The notes beneath the pieces were generated by a model, which saw nothing but the letters and a program-made list of their open reading frames with translations, was not told the DNA's origin and did not search any database. Positions 53,395 to 61,221 of a stretch of 64,000 nucleotides of DNA are shown here, piece after piece. Every line of letters starts with the position of its first letter. Within the stretch, counting starts at the first letter, position 1. The stretch is from contig NZ_JABMKZ010000003.1 in NCBI RefSeq assembly GCF_013204855.1, forward strand, positions 62,001 to 126,000. The letters are read 5' to 3'. Both the position numbers and the translations under genes were made by a program. Source of the stretch: Paenibacillus alba (GTDB lineage Bacteria > Bacillota > Bacilli > Paenibacillales > NBRC-103111).

Positions 53395-54126
53395 ATGAGC
53401 AGACAATTCACCATTGGCGATTTTCATACCATCTTATCGGAAGGTGAGGTTTGGAAAATAGGTGGTTTCCCGATGCCTGATGGCTCCTTCTGGGAATTCC
53501 GCGAGCCTAATGCGGTGGTGATCGTTCGCAATGGCCTGCTGTACGCGCGTGCGCCATTAAGCCGCAAAAATGATTACATCCAGTTTCTGGGCAACGCAAA
53601 GCATATGTACTATTCCGCTAGCGAAGTCGAAGTCCCGGAAGATGGAGAGATTTCTTTCGAGCTGCAAATTAGGGCACGCACGCAAAATACGGTGCCAGAT
53701 GATCTCTACGACGGCTTCGTTTCGCTGAATTTATTGGACTTTACAGCTGGAGCAGCCCTTGATTTCTTCGCAGGCAATGACAAGTACGCGAGCGTCTATG
53801 CCGTTCTGCCATTCCCAGGCGTACAAGTGCCAGAAACAGATCAAACACGCTTCTTCTGTATTTTCAAAGAAGAAACCAACCACTTCCAGCCACGTGAGTT
53901 TAACACGTACCAAATAACCTATCATCGCGGCAACGATGAAGTTATCTTCTATATGAACGGCTTGGAAGTCCGCCGCGAAACCGGTGTGCCCATCAAGTTC
54001 AACCGTTTCACAGTTGCGCTGGGGCTCATGACCGAAAAAGACCTGACGCCGCAAGGAAGTGTCTCCCTCCACGGTCAAACCATAATCGGCGAATGGTCAC
54101 CAGTAACCGTAACAGTCAGCGAGTAG
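53395..54126 (+). CDS. DUF6081-like protein, possible concanavalin-like fold
   Basis: 243 residues, no signal peptide or membrane helix. Motifs include FWEFREPNAVVIVRNGLLYA, YYSASEVEVPEDGEISFELQ and YHRGNDEVIFYMNGLEVRR, a beta-rich pattern like that of lectin/glucanase folds. I associate it with DUF6081 from memory only. ATG 53395 follows AGGAGGAG; the in-frame ATG at 53350 would initiate inside the GAATGAT repeat. Function unknown. Confidence 0.75.
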   Translation: MSRQFTIGDFHTILSEGEVWKIGGFPMPDGSFWEFREPNAVVIVRNGLLYARAPLSRKNDYIQFLGNAKHMYYSASEVEVPEDGEISFELQIRARTQNTVPDDLYDGFVSLNLLDFTAGAALDFFAGNDKYASVYAVLPFPGVQVPETDQTRFFCIFKEETNHFQPREFNTYQITYHRGNDEVIFYMNGLEVRRETGVPIKFNRFTVALGLMTEKDLTPQGSVSLHGQTIIGEWSPVTVTVSE

Positions 54127-54144
54127 TACCAGCGGAGCAAGCCT

Positions 54145-54199
54145 CAACAAAAACCCGATTCAGCGTGATGATTCCATCAGCTGAGTTGGGTTTTTGTTG
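54145..54199 (+). terminator. Long rho-independent terminator
   Basis: 20-bp stem with two G-U pairs: arms 54145-54164 and 54180-54199, ending in GGGTTTTTGTTG. Ends the DUF6081-like gene. Confidence 0.85.
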
Positions 54200-54227
54200 T
54201 CTTGAGCCTGCCAAAAAAGGCAGTCTC

Positions 54228-54407
54228 GAGAGCGAAAACAATGAGCAGATTGCGATGGCTTGCGGGACAGCGGTTGTTGCCTTGAATCGCGGGGCGGTTC
54301 CCGAAGTCATGGCAGGCTTTCCTCATCTGATCTGCCGCTCCATTCCGGAAATGATCGCCAAAGTGAAACAAGCAAAATTTCCTGATCCAGCGCGCATCCC
54401 TTTTTGA
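54228..54407 (+). pseudogene. Glycosyltransferase (GT4) C-terminal remnant
   Basis: About 59 codons reading EQIAMACGTAVVALNRGAVP, then EVMAG. This is the conserved donor-binding EAMACGTPVVA...G(S/A)VPEV segment of GT4 glycosyltransferases. The N-terminal 250 or so residues are missing, there is no start site, and it follows a terminator. A leftover of a deleted gene. Confidence 0.7.
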
Positions 54408-54490
54408 GGGGGCGCGCTTTTGCACGCTCCTGCCTATGGGTGAATATACTGGCATAACATTCCACGAAGCAGCTCCAGGGGAGGAAACGA

Positions 54491-55249
54491 ATGCGAATCT
54501 ATAAAGTCAAACGAGATCAGCGTGATTTTCGTGATTATTTTTATCGCAGCGTCAATTATGTCCATGAAACGCAATTGCCCCGCAAAGTCGACTTAAGGAA
54601 TAAGCTTTCACCGGTTGTGAATCAGGGTCAATTAGGGTCTTGTACCTCCAATGCGATCGTAAGCGGTTTGCGAGAATATTGGCTGCGCCAAGAAACGGAT
54701 TCAGATAAACGGCTTTCCCGCCTGTTTCATTACTGGCATGAGCGCAAGCTCGAAGGCACGGTCAATCGAGATTCCGGAGCGACGGTTCGCGATGGCATGA
54801 AAGTTCTGCACAAAATAGGCGTGTGCCCGGAAACGGAATGGCCTTATCGCATAAATCAATATAAAATAAAGCCAGATGAAGAAGCAGAACAATCAGCAGG
54901 CGCCTACCGGATTCAAGGCTATCATCGCATTCATGACTTGGCTGGTATAAAAGCAGCTCTAGCTGATGGGCAACCCGTCGTTTTTGGTATTTGGGTGTAT
55001 GAATCCTTCGAAGGCGCTGCTGCAGCCAAGACCGGGAAAATTCCCTACCCGAATCGCAAGAAAGAGCAGCTGCTCGGCGGTCATGCCCTGCTGGCTGTAG
55101 GCTATAAGGACGGCAAAAAGAAAGGCCAAGGTGTCATCATTGTGCGGAACTCGTGGGGCAAAGCATGGGGAGACCGCGGATACGGCTATTTGCCTTATTC
55201 CTTTTTCAAAAACAATGGACTGACATTTGATTACTGGACTGGGAAATAG
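54491..55249 (+). CDS. C1 family (papain-like) cysteine peptidase
   Basis: 252 residues: PVVNQGQLGSCTSNAI carries the oxyanion Gln and nucleophile Cys, LLGGHALLAVGY the catalytic His, VRNSWGKAWGDRGYGYLPY the Asn. No signal peptide or propeptide is visible, so it is probably cytoplasmic or packaged into the spore. GGGGAGG precedes ATG 54491. It is followed in the same direction by two very short ORFs and lies beside the spoVA-type operon, a hint of a sporulation role. Confidence 0.92.
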   Translation: MRIYKVKRDQRDFRDYFYRSVNYVHETQLPRKVDLRNKLSPVVNQGQLGSCTSNAIVSGLREYWLRQETDSDKRLSRLFHYWHERKLEGTVNRDSGATVRDGMKVLHKIGVCPETEWPYRINQYKIKPDEEAEQSAGAYRIQGYHRIHDLAGIKAALADGQPVVFGIWVYESFEGAAAAKTGKIPYPNRKKEQLLGGHALLAVGYKDGKKKGQGVIIVRNSWGKAWGDRGYGYLPYSFFKNNGLTFDYWTGK

Positions 55250-55276
55250 ATGGGTCCTGCAGGAGGGAATTGTGCG

Positions 55277-55417
55277 ATGTTAAGTGTGGAAGATGCGAAT
55301 AAAATCATTGCCTTTTTGTCCGCAGCGTATTTTGCGACGAACGATGCACAGGCAAGAGCAGAGTTTAATCGGTTGGCCAATGAGCTCAGAAAAGCTTCCG
55401 GCCAGCCTGAGGAATAA
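55277..55417 (+). CDS. Small protein of unknown function, 46 residues
   Basis: Starts at ATG 55277 with AGGAGGG nine bases upstream, 28 bp after the peptidase gene. Amphipathic and helical in character (VEDANKIIAFLSAAYFATN, then RAEFNRLANELRK). It is probably co-transcribed with the peptidase. No recognised family. Confidence 0.7.
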   Translation: MLSVEDANKIIAFLSAAYFATNDAQARAEFNRLANELRKASGQPEE

Positions 55418-55450
55418 GTAGGTATTTCATTCGAAGCGAGGGCGGCGTTC

Positions 55451-55540
55451 ATGCCAATCGAAATAACCAAAGAGGAGTTTATCTTTTTAATCCTGATTTT
55501 GTTCGTATTGCTTGTGTTATTTCTTCTTTTTGCCTTATAA
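55451..55540 (+). CDS. Tiny single-span membrane peptide, 29 residues
   Basis: MPIEITKEEF followed by a 19-residue run of Ile/Leu/Phe/Val to the end; GAGGGCGG lies just upstream of ATG 55451. It resembles in form the short hydrophobic sporulation peptides of bacilli (YjcZ-like, SpoVM-size), without sequence identity that I can name. Last ORF before the bidirectional terminator. Confidence 0.55.
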   Translation: MPIEITKEEFIFLILILFVLLVLFLLFAL

Positions 55541-55548
55541 ATAAAACA

Positions 55549-55588
55549 AACAGCCGTTTGCGCAACTTGCGCAAGCGGCTGTTTTTGT
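55549..55588. terminator. Bidirectional terminator
   Basis: 15-bp stem with one G-U pair, AACAGCCGTTTGCGC (55549-55563) / GCGCAAGCGGCTGTT (55569-55583), flanked by A-rich and T-rich tails. Between convergent transcription units. Confidence 0.88.
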
Positions 55589-55594
55589 TTGGCT

Positions 55595-55801
55595 CTAGAA
55601 CCCTTTGTATTGGGGTTCTTCATTTTCCAATTGCTGAACGCGGGAAGAAACTTGAGTGACGATGTCTTGTGTGGATTTAGCTGCAGTCTCATACAACTGT
55701 TTCGCTTCTTGATTTTGTGTGCTGAGCGCGAATGTTTCTAAGCTTGCTTGAGCGCTTTTTAAAGAAGCCAACGTTGTTTTCACCTGTGCGGACACGGTCA
55801 T
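55595..55801 (-). CDS. DUF1657 protein
   Basis: 68 residues, starting SAQVKTTLASLKSAQASLET, with a second helix rich in Gln/Glu (KQLYETAAKSTQDIV). DUF1657 proteins are found with spoVA2-type operons in spore formers. On the minus strand a CATATTA (55874-55880) resembles a sigma-G -10 box about 75 bp upstream, but no matching -35 was found. Divergent from the DUF421-spoVA operon. Confidence 0.85.
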   Translation of the reverse strand: MTVSAQVKTTLASLKSAQASLETFALSTQNQEAKQLYETAAKSTQDIVTQVSSRVQQLENEEPQYKGF

Positions 55802-55996
55802 GAAGGTTCACCTCGTAAAAGTTTTTTTGCAATCAGCAGCGATCCGTAAGGAAGCTGTCTTGTTTGCGATAATTAATATGCCCCGACTTGGCCATGACAT
55901 AAATGACAAATAAACCCATGCGAAATTAATGATACTTGTCAGGCAAAAAGCGCATAATGACATGGATTGGAGTAAAAGGCAAGGGAGGATATGGGT

Positions 55997-56857
55997 ATGC
56001 CGGATTGGTTGCATATTGTGGTAAGAGCAACTTCTGCTCTTGTCATTTTATTTGTTCTTACAAGGATTTTAGGGAAAAAACAAATATCCCAATTGACGTT
56101 TTTTGAATATGTCATCGGAATTACCCTAGGTGACCTAGCGGGTGTCATTTCGACGGATGTGGAAGCTAATTTCTTGCATGGCGTCATTGCCATCTTGGTG
56201 TGGTGTCTGATCCCGTTTTTTCTGGAGATTTTTACGCTCAAAAGCAAAACATTACGCACCTGGTTTGAGGGAAAAGGAACAGTTTTGATCAAGGAAGGGA
56301 AAGTGCTGGAGGATAATCTGAAAAAAGAAAGATATACCGCGGACGAATTGCTTGAGCAATTGCGCACCAAGAGTGTTTTTCGGCTTGCCGATGTGGAGTT
56401 TGCCATGCTGGAAGCCAGCGGGGATTTAAGCGTTTTGCTAAAAAGCGAGCACCAGCCACTGACACCTAAGCATTTGAATATGAAGCTGGTGACCGAGAAG
56501 CCTACCCAAACCGTCGTTATGGATGGCGTTGTCCAAAACGAGCCGCTTGCTGCAGCAGGAAGAGGCCCTGGATGGCTGCATACGGAGCTGGATAAAATAG
56601 GGGTAACCAAAGAAAATGTGTTCCTTGGACAAGTGGATACGCATGGAGAACTCACTGTGGATCTTTACGATGATAAGCTGCAAGTCCCTGAGCCTAGTGC
56701 AAGGCCTATGCTGCTCGCTACTTTGAAGAAATGTGAAGCAGACCTGGAGCTTTTCTCCCTCACAACGAATCGTGAGCAAGCTAAGCTGATGTATGAGGAA
56801 TGCTCCCGGCAGCTAACGAAAGTGATTCAATCGGTCACGACAATATTAAAAAGCTAG
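55997..56857 (+). CDS. DUF421 (YetF-like) membrane protein with C-terminal DUF1657-like segment
   Basis: 286 residues: three membrane helices in the first 85 residues (ILGKKQISQLTFFEYVIGIT marks DUF421), a cytoplasmic YetF domain (VLIKEGKVLEDNLKKERYT; FAMLEASGDLSVLLK), and a tail (LLATLKKCEADLELFSL...) that resembles the separate DUF1657 protein nearby. ATG 55997 is eight bases after GGGAGG; ATG 55991 is too close. Proteins of this DUF421/DUF1657 make-up belong to the spoVA2-mob operon known from Tn1546-like elements. Confidence 0.9.
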   Translation: MPDWLHIVVRATSALVILFVLTRILGKKQISQLTFFEYVIGITLGDLAGVISTDVEANFLHGVIAILVWCLIPFFLEIFTLKSKTLRTWFEGKGTVLIKEGKVLEDNLKKERYTADELLEQLRTKSVFRLADVEFAMLEASGDLSVLLKSEHQPLTPKHLNMKLVTEKPTQTVVMDGVVQNEPLAAAGRGPGWLHTELDKIGVTKENVFLGQVDTHGELTVDLYDDKLQVPEPSARPMLLATLKKCEADLELFSLTTNREQAKLMYEECSRQLTKVIQSVTTILKS

Positions 56858-56884
56858 GCGACGGAATGAACAGGAGGGAAAAGC

Positions 56885-57358
56885 ATGGCGAATAACAAGA
56901 AAAAAACGATGACGATGACCCAACAAGAGTATCAGAAGCTTGCGAAGGAGCAAGAGCCTAAGCGCCCCGTTCTGAAAAATTGCCTGCGAGCCTTTTTAGT
57001 CGGCGGCCTCATCTGTTTGATCGGGGAATGCTTTACGCAAATGTACATCAGCTGGTTTGGTTTTACGGAGAAGACGGCTGGAAATCCGACCGTAGCTTCA
57101 CTCATTATTATTTCTGTCATTCTGACAAGCTTGGGCATCTACGACAAAATCGCCCAATGGGCCGGGGCCGGCAGTGCCGTTCCTGTCACAGGCTTCGCCA
57201 ATTCCTTGTGCTCCGCTGCGATCGAGCATCGTGCGGAAGGCCTTGTTCTTGGCGTTGGGGGCAATATGTTCAAATTGGCTGGGTCGGTTATTGTTTTTGG
57301 GACCGTTGCTGCTTTCTTGGTAGGGGTTGTGCATCTTATTATTATGGGCGGGAGTTGA
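56885..57358 (+). CDS. spoVAC: Stage V sporulation protein AC
   Basis: 157 residues. N-terminal MTMTQQEYQKLAKEQEPKRP, then SpoVAC membrane helices (FLVGGLICLIGECFTQ; GAGSAVPVTGFANSLCSAAIEH). SpoVAC is a channel component for dipicolinate movement across the spore inner membrane. AGGAGGG lies before ATG 56885. The spoVAD start follows four bases after its stop. Confidence 0.95.
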   Translation: MANNKKKTMTMTQQEYQKLAKEQEPKRPVLKNCLRAFLVGGLICLIGECFTQMYISWFGFTEKTAGNPTVASLIIISVILTSLGIYDKIAQWAGAGSAVPVTGFANSLCSAAIEHRAEGLVLGVGGNMFKLAGSVIVFGTVAAFLVGVVHLIIMGGS

Positions 57359-57362
57359 CCAT

Positions 57363-58382
57363 ATGCTGAAGGGGCATCAAAGCTGGGTCTTTAAGAGTCG
57401 TCCAGTCATTCTGTCGACGGGCACGGTGGTTGGGCCTGATGAGGGAAAAGGGCCGATCAGTGAAGATTTTGATATTGTGCATGACGATTTGACGGTTGGT
57501 CAGAAGACATGGGAAAAAGCGGAGAAGGCGCTGCTTGAAGAAGCCGCAATGCGAGCGCTTGATAATGCGGGGCTGACCGGCGGCCAGATTCAGTTCTATC
57601 TTGGCGGCGATCTGATGAATCAGATCATCTCCAATACGTTCGCGGCACGCACGCTGGGCATGCCGTATCTCGGCATCTTCGGCGCTTGCTCCACCTCGAT
57701 GGAGGGGCTTGCGCTAGCCGCTCAGCTGATGGACTCCGGCGCCGCCAACTATGTGATGGCGGGGACCTGCAGTCATAACTGCACGGCGGAGAAGCAGTTC
57801 CGTTATCCGACGGAATACGGCTCACAGAAGCCGCCGACCGCGCAGTATACCGTAACTGGCGCCGGAGTTGCCGTGTTAGGCAAAACCGGTGACGGGCCCG
57901 TCGTCACCTCGGCTACGATCGGTCGGATCGTCGATATGGGCATCACCGATCCGTTCAATATGGGAGCTGCAATGGCTCCGGCAGCGGTGGACACGATCCA
58001 GGCGCATTTGCGCGATCTCGATCGCGAGCCTGGCTATTACGATCTGATCATCACCGGGGATCTGGCGACGGTCGGGGTGAACATTGCGCGTGAACTGTTC
58101 GCCAAGCACAAGGTGCCTATGGAACAAACGACGTTCAGTGATTGTGGACTGCTCATATACGATCGCGAGAAACAGACGGTTCAAGCAGGAGGGAGCGGCT
58201 GCGGCTGCTCGGCAACCGTCACCTATGGTCATTTGCTCAAGCGCATGAAGAAGGGCGAGCTGAAGCGGATTCTCGTCGTCGCGACGGGCGCATTGCTTTC
58301 TCCGCTGTCGTTCCAACAAGGCGAAAGCATTCCTTGCATTGCACATGCTGTTTCTATTGAGTCTGGGGGGTTGTACGCATGA
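57363..58382 (+). CDS. spoVAD: Stage V sporulation protein AD
   Basis: 339 residues: [58 protein letters not shown] and a C-terminus [13 protein letters not shown], all characteristic of SpoVAD, a thiolase-fold protein that binds dipicolinate. ATG 57363 is the family start; the upstream frame overlaps spoVAC. GC content over 57.6-58.1 kb looks higher than in neighbours. Its last four bases overlap the spoVAE start (ATGA). Confidence 0.95.
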   Translation: MLKGHQSWVFKSRPVILSTGTVVGPDEGKGPISEDFDIVHDDLTVGQKTWEKAEKALLEEAAMRALDNAGLTGGQIQFYLGGDLMNQIISNTFAARTLGMPYLGIFGACSTSMEGLALAAQLMDSGAANYVMAGTCSHNCTAEKQFRYPTEYGSQKPPTAQYTVTGAGVAVLGKTGDGPVVTSATIGRIVDMGITDPFNMGAAMAPAAVDTIQAHLRDLDREPGYYDLIITGDLATVGVNIARELFAKHKVPMEQTTFSDCGLLIYDREKQTVQAGGSGCGCSATVTYGHLLKRMKKGELKRILVVATGALLSPLSFQQGESIPCIAHAVSIESGGLYA

Positions 58383-58729
58383 GTTTTGTTTGGGCTTTTC
58401 TCATCGGTGGGGCTATTTGTGTCTTCGGTCAATTGCTCATGGATGTGGGGAAATTAACACCTGCGCATACGATGAGCACCTTAGTTGTGCTGGGAGCTAT
58501 TGCGGACGGCTGCAACTTGTACGACCCTTTTATTGAATTTGCCGGTGCAGGGGCGACCGTTCCGATTACAAGCTTCGGCAATGCGCTTGTTCACGGGGCT
58601 CTGGAGGAGCTGCATAAGGACGGCTATATCGGCATTATTACCGGTATTTTCAAAGTGACCAGCGCCGGGATTTCCGCAGCGATTATTTTCTCGTTTTTGG
58701 CGGCAGTCTTTGTGAAACCCAAAGGATAA
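58379..58729 (+). CDS. spoVAE: Stage V sporulation protein AE
   Basis: 116 residues, SpoVAEb-type: [26 protein letters not shown] split by helices, [22 protein letters not shown]. It shares the GAGxxVPxTxFxN motif with SpoVAC. Completes the C-D-E trio, the minimal set in spoVA2 operons; spoVAA, spoVAB and spoVAF are not here. Confidence 0.94.
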   Translation: MSFVWAFLIGGAICVFGQLLMDVGKLTPAHTMSTLVVLGAIADGCNLYDPFIEFAGAGATVPITSFGNALVHGALEELHKDGYIGIITGIFKVTSAGISAAIIFSFLAAVFVKPKG

Positions 58730-58740
58730 AAATATACAAA

Positions 58741-58778
58741 AACAAGCCTTTTCGGATCGAACCGAAAGGGCTTGTTTT
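58741..58778 (+). terminator. Rho-independent terminator after the spoVA-type operon
   Basis: 15-bp stem with one G-U pair, AACAAGCCTTTTCGG (58741-58755) / CCGAAAGGGCTTGTT (58762-58776), then TT. Confidence 0.88.
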
Positions 58779-58973
58779 GCGTCTATTACGCTGTGAGGGA
58801 AACTCTCTTCACATGGTTAATTTTAACAAATAAATTTAGAGGAAATACAAGTATACGGACGAAAAGCTTTGCTGTAAACTGGATTTACGTACTTTTTGTG
58901 ATTATTCTAGCGTTTTCGGACATATGGGCGGAATTTCGCCAAAAGGCAACACAACTCTAAGGAGGATCAAGAC

Positions 58974-59933
58974 ATGGAAACTGCCACCCATCATCAAGTA
59001 GAAGTTCTGGCTAGGCTGAAAGCGAATTTGGAATCGTGCATACTTGGCAAGAGCTCTGAAATTGAATTATTGCTTACTGCGATGCTTGCCGGCGGACATG
59101 TTTTGCTGGAAGATGTTCCAGGCACGGGGAAGACCGTACTGATCAAAGCGCTCGCACGCTCGATCGAGGGTCAATTTCGCCGCATACAATGCAATCCTGA
59201 TTTATTACCTTCCGATATTACTGGTGTTTCTATATATCATCCCAAAGAAGAGAAGTTTCTGTTTCGTTCAGGACCGATTATGACGAATATTTTGCTGGTC
59301 GATGAAATTAACCGCGCAACGACCAAAACCCAGTCAGCTCTCTTAGAGGCAATGGAAGAGCAGCACATCACGGTCGATGGCGATATTCATGAGCTTCCAT
59401 CGCCGTTTCTCATGCTGGCTACCCAGAATCCGATTGATTTCGAAGGCACCTACATATTGCCGGAAGCGCAGTTGGACCGTTTCATGATCAAGCTCAGCCT
59501 GGGCTATCCGAGTGAAGCTGCCGAGAAGCTGATGATTGCTTCCCAGAGCAAGCTGCACCCGATGGAGTCTTTGCAGGCGGTTATGGATACTTCCCAAGTG
59601 CTGGCGATGCAAGAGCAAGTGCGGCGCGTTCATCTGGATGAAGCTGTAGCCGATTATTTGGTGGCGATAGCCAGAAAAACGCGGGAACATCAAGCTGTGT
59701 TTCTTGGCGCAAGTCCGAGAGCGACGCTCTCCTTAGTGCTCGCTGCCAAATCATATGCCTTCCTCCAAGGAAGAGACTACGTCATTCCAGATGATATTAA
59801 ATATTTGGCCCCTTATGTGCTGGGTCATCGGATGATTCTTCATTCCGAGGCTCGGATGGACGGCGCTACGATTGCTTCCGTTCTCGGCGCGATTTTCGAG
59901 CAGGTCCGCGTGCCGGTGCGATTGGAGAAGTGA
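58974..59933 (+). CDS. MoxR family AAA+ ATPase
   Basis: 319 residues: Walker A LEDVPGTGKTVL (about residue 40-51), Walker B LLVDEINRA, sensor TQNPIDFEGTY and the C-terminal lid AILGRD-type region (SPRATLSLVLAAKSYAFLQGRDYV). MoxR ATPases act as chaperones for assembling partner complexes. It is the first gene of the common MoxR-DUF58-transglutaminase operon; AAGGAGG precedes ATG 58974. Confidence 0.94.
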   Translation: METATHHQVEVLARLKANLESCILGKSSEIELLLTAMLAGGHVLLEDVPGTGKTVLIKALARSIEGQFRRIQCNPDLLPSDITGVSIYHPKEEKFLFRSGPIMTNILLVDEINRATTKTQSALLEAMEEQHITVDGDIHELPSPFLMLATQNPIDFEGTYILPEAQLDRFMIKLSLGYPSEAAEKLMIASQSKLHPMESLQAVMDTSQVLAMQEQVRRVHLDEAVADYLVAIARKTREHQAVFLGASPRATLSLVLAAKSYAFLQGRDYVIPDDIKYLAPYVLGHRMILHSEARMDGATIASVLGAIFEQVRVPVRLEK

Positions 59934-59937
59934 GCCT

Positions 59938-61221
59938 ATGAATCGACCGGTATTCACAAGATTTGGGGTGCGACCCCGGTTTCCGGCAGCTTTATGGCTT
60001 CTGATTTCCTGCTTTACGGCGAGCTTATTGTTCATGCTGTTTCAAGGCGGCAAGCTTGCCTCCATGCTGTTTATCATTGTTACGCTTCTATCTATTTATC
60101 TGCTATCTGGCAATTGGAGCGGCGTGAGACGTGCCCAAGGGGTTCGCAAGCTGACGAATATCGGGCAGGAAGCCCATCTTGAGGCAGGACAATCGCTGCA
60201 GATTGGGATTGGGGTGCAAATTCCAGGCTTTTGGCCGATCCCCTACATCATGATCAAAGACCAACTTGTTCGGCTCAATGGAGAAGAAACGATTTTTGAA
60301 GGATCGCTTGTCCCGGATTGGAAGCGAAGAGGAGAACTTCTCTACAGCACGCCGCCTTTAAGGAGAGGGTATTACCGCTTCGGCAGGACGGAATGCTTGA
60401 CTGAAGATATTTTTGGCTTTTTTCAACATAAAGGCCGCTTGGAGCTTGAACAGCCGATTACGGTATACCCACAAACGGTTACGATTCGGGAATGGGCGCA
60501 ATTTCACCAAATGCTCAAGGGCATGCAGCATCATTCCACTACAACGCGGGCGCACCGGGAAACAACACAGATTAACGGAGTTCGGGAATATATCTACGGT
60601 GACCGCTTATCCCGTATTCACTGGAATGCTACCGCGAAGACTGGAACGTGGAAATCCAAAGAATTCGAGCGTGAATCGCTCCCCAAGACGATTATATTGT
60701 TGGATCGGACTGCGCGTGCGTATGGCGATGTGGCTGAATTTGAGTTAGCGGTGTCGATCGCAGCCTCCTTATTCCGCTATGGAGCCAGCCGCGACTTGGC
60801 ACTGGGCTTGCTTTCCAATGGCAAGGAGTCTACCTTTATTGAAGCAAAACAAAGTCAGAATCATCATAAAATGATCCTAAAGCATCTGGTTGGTGTTGAA
60901 GCTGACGGCTATAGACCGCTGAATCAGATCCTCAAAGAGCATGCAAGAGATCTGCCTGCGGGCTGCTTTTTCGTTCTGATATCTCCGCAAAAAGGGTCCG
61001 TGATGATGCAGGTTTTAACGCATTTGGACCATTTGCAAATGAATCCTTGCCATATTTGGGTTCATGGCAAGCCTTCGCTTTCCCTAAAGCCTCAGCATAC
61101 GGAGAAGGACAAGCAGGAGGATTGGATTAAAGCGATTCGCTCTCAAGGTTATATGGGCTATGAGGTCAGTCAATTAACAGACCTGCCTAACCTGCTGGGA
61201 GGGGCGAAACGATATGCTTAA
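59938..61221 (+). CDS. DUF58 domain protein
   Basis: 427 residues: two N-terminal membrane helices (residues about 18-60), then a domain with the DUF58 signature VREYIYGDRLSRIHWNATAKT and a VWA-like fold (IILLDRTARAYG). ATG 59938 follows the MoxR stop by four bases with GGAGAAG inside the upstream gene. It works with MoxR; the function of these operons is still poorly defined. Its end overlaps the next start by 8 bp. Confidence 0.92.
   Translation: MNRPVFTRFGVRPRFPAALWLLISCFTASLLFMLFQGGKLASMLFIIVTLLSIYLLSGNWSGVRRAQGVRKLTNIGQEAHLEAGQSLQIGIGVQIPGFWPIPYIMIKDQLVRLNGEETIFEGSLVPDWKRRGELLYSTPPLRRGYYRFGRTECLTEDIFGFFQHKGRLELEQPITVYPQTVTIREWAQFHQMLKGMQHHSTTTRAHRETTQINGVREYIYGDRLSRIHWNATAKTGTWKSKEFERESLPKTIILLDRTARAYGDVAEFELAVSIAASLFRYGASRDLALGLLSNGKESTFIEAKQSQNHHKMILKHLVGVEADGYRPLNQILKEHARDLPAGCFFVLISPQKGSVMMQVLTHLDHLQMNPCHIWVHGKPSLSLKPQHTEKDKQEDWIKAIRSQGYMGYEVSQLTDLPNLLGGAKRYA

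Noticed and set aside
55921..55996. Sigma-G promoter for the spoVA-type operon
   Set aside because: CATAATG near 55953 resembles the -10, but no fitting -35 was found at proper spacing; not supported enough to list.
55939..56655. Long minus-strand frame (238 residues) opposite the DUF421 gene
   Set aside because: Serine-rich composition typical of antisense shadow; the plus strand encodes a recognised protein with a good start.
58772..58960. 62-residue hydrophobic frame before the MoxR gene
   Set aside because: It starts with TTG inside the preceding terminator and has no ribosome binding site.
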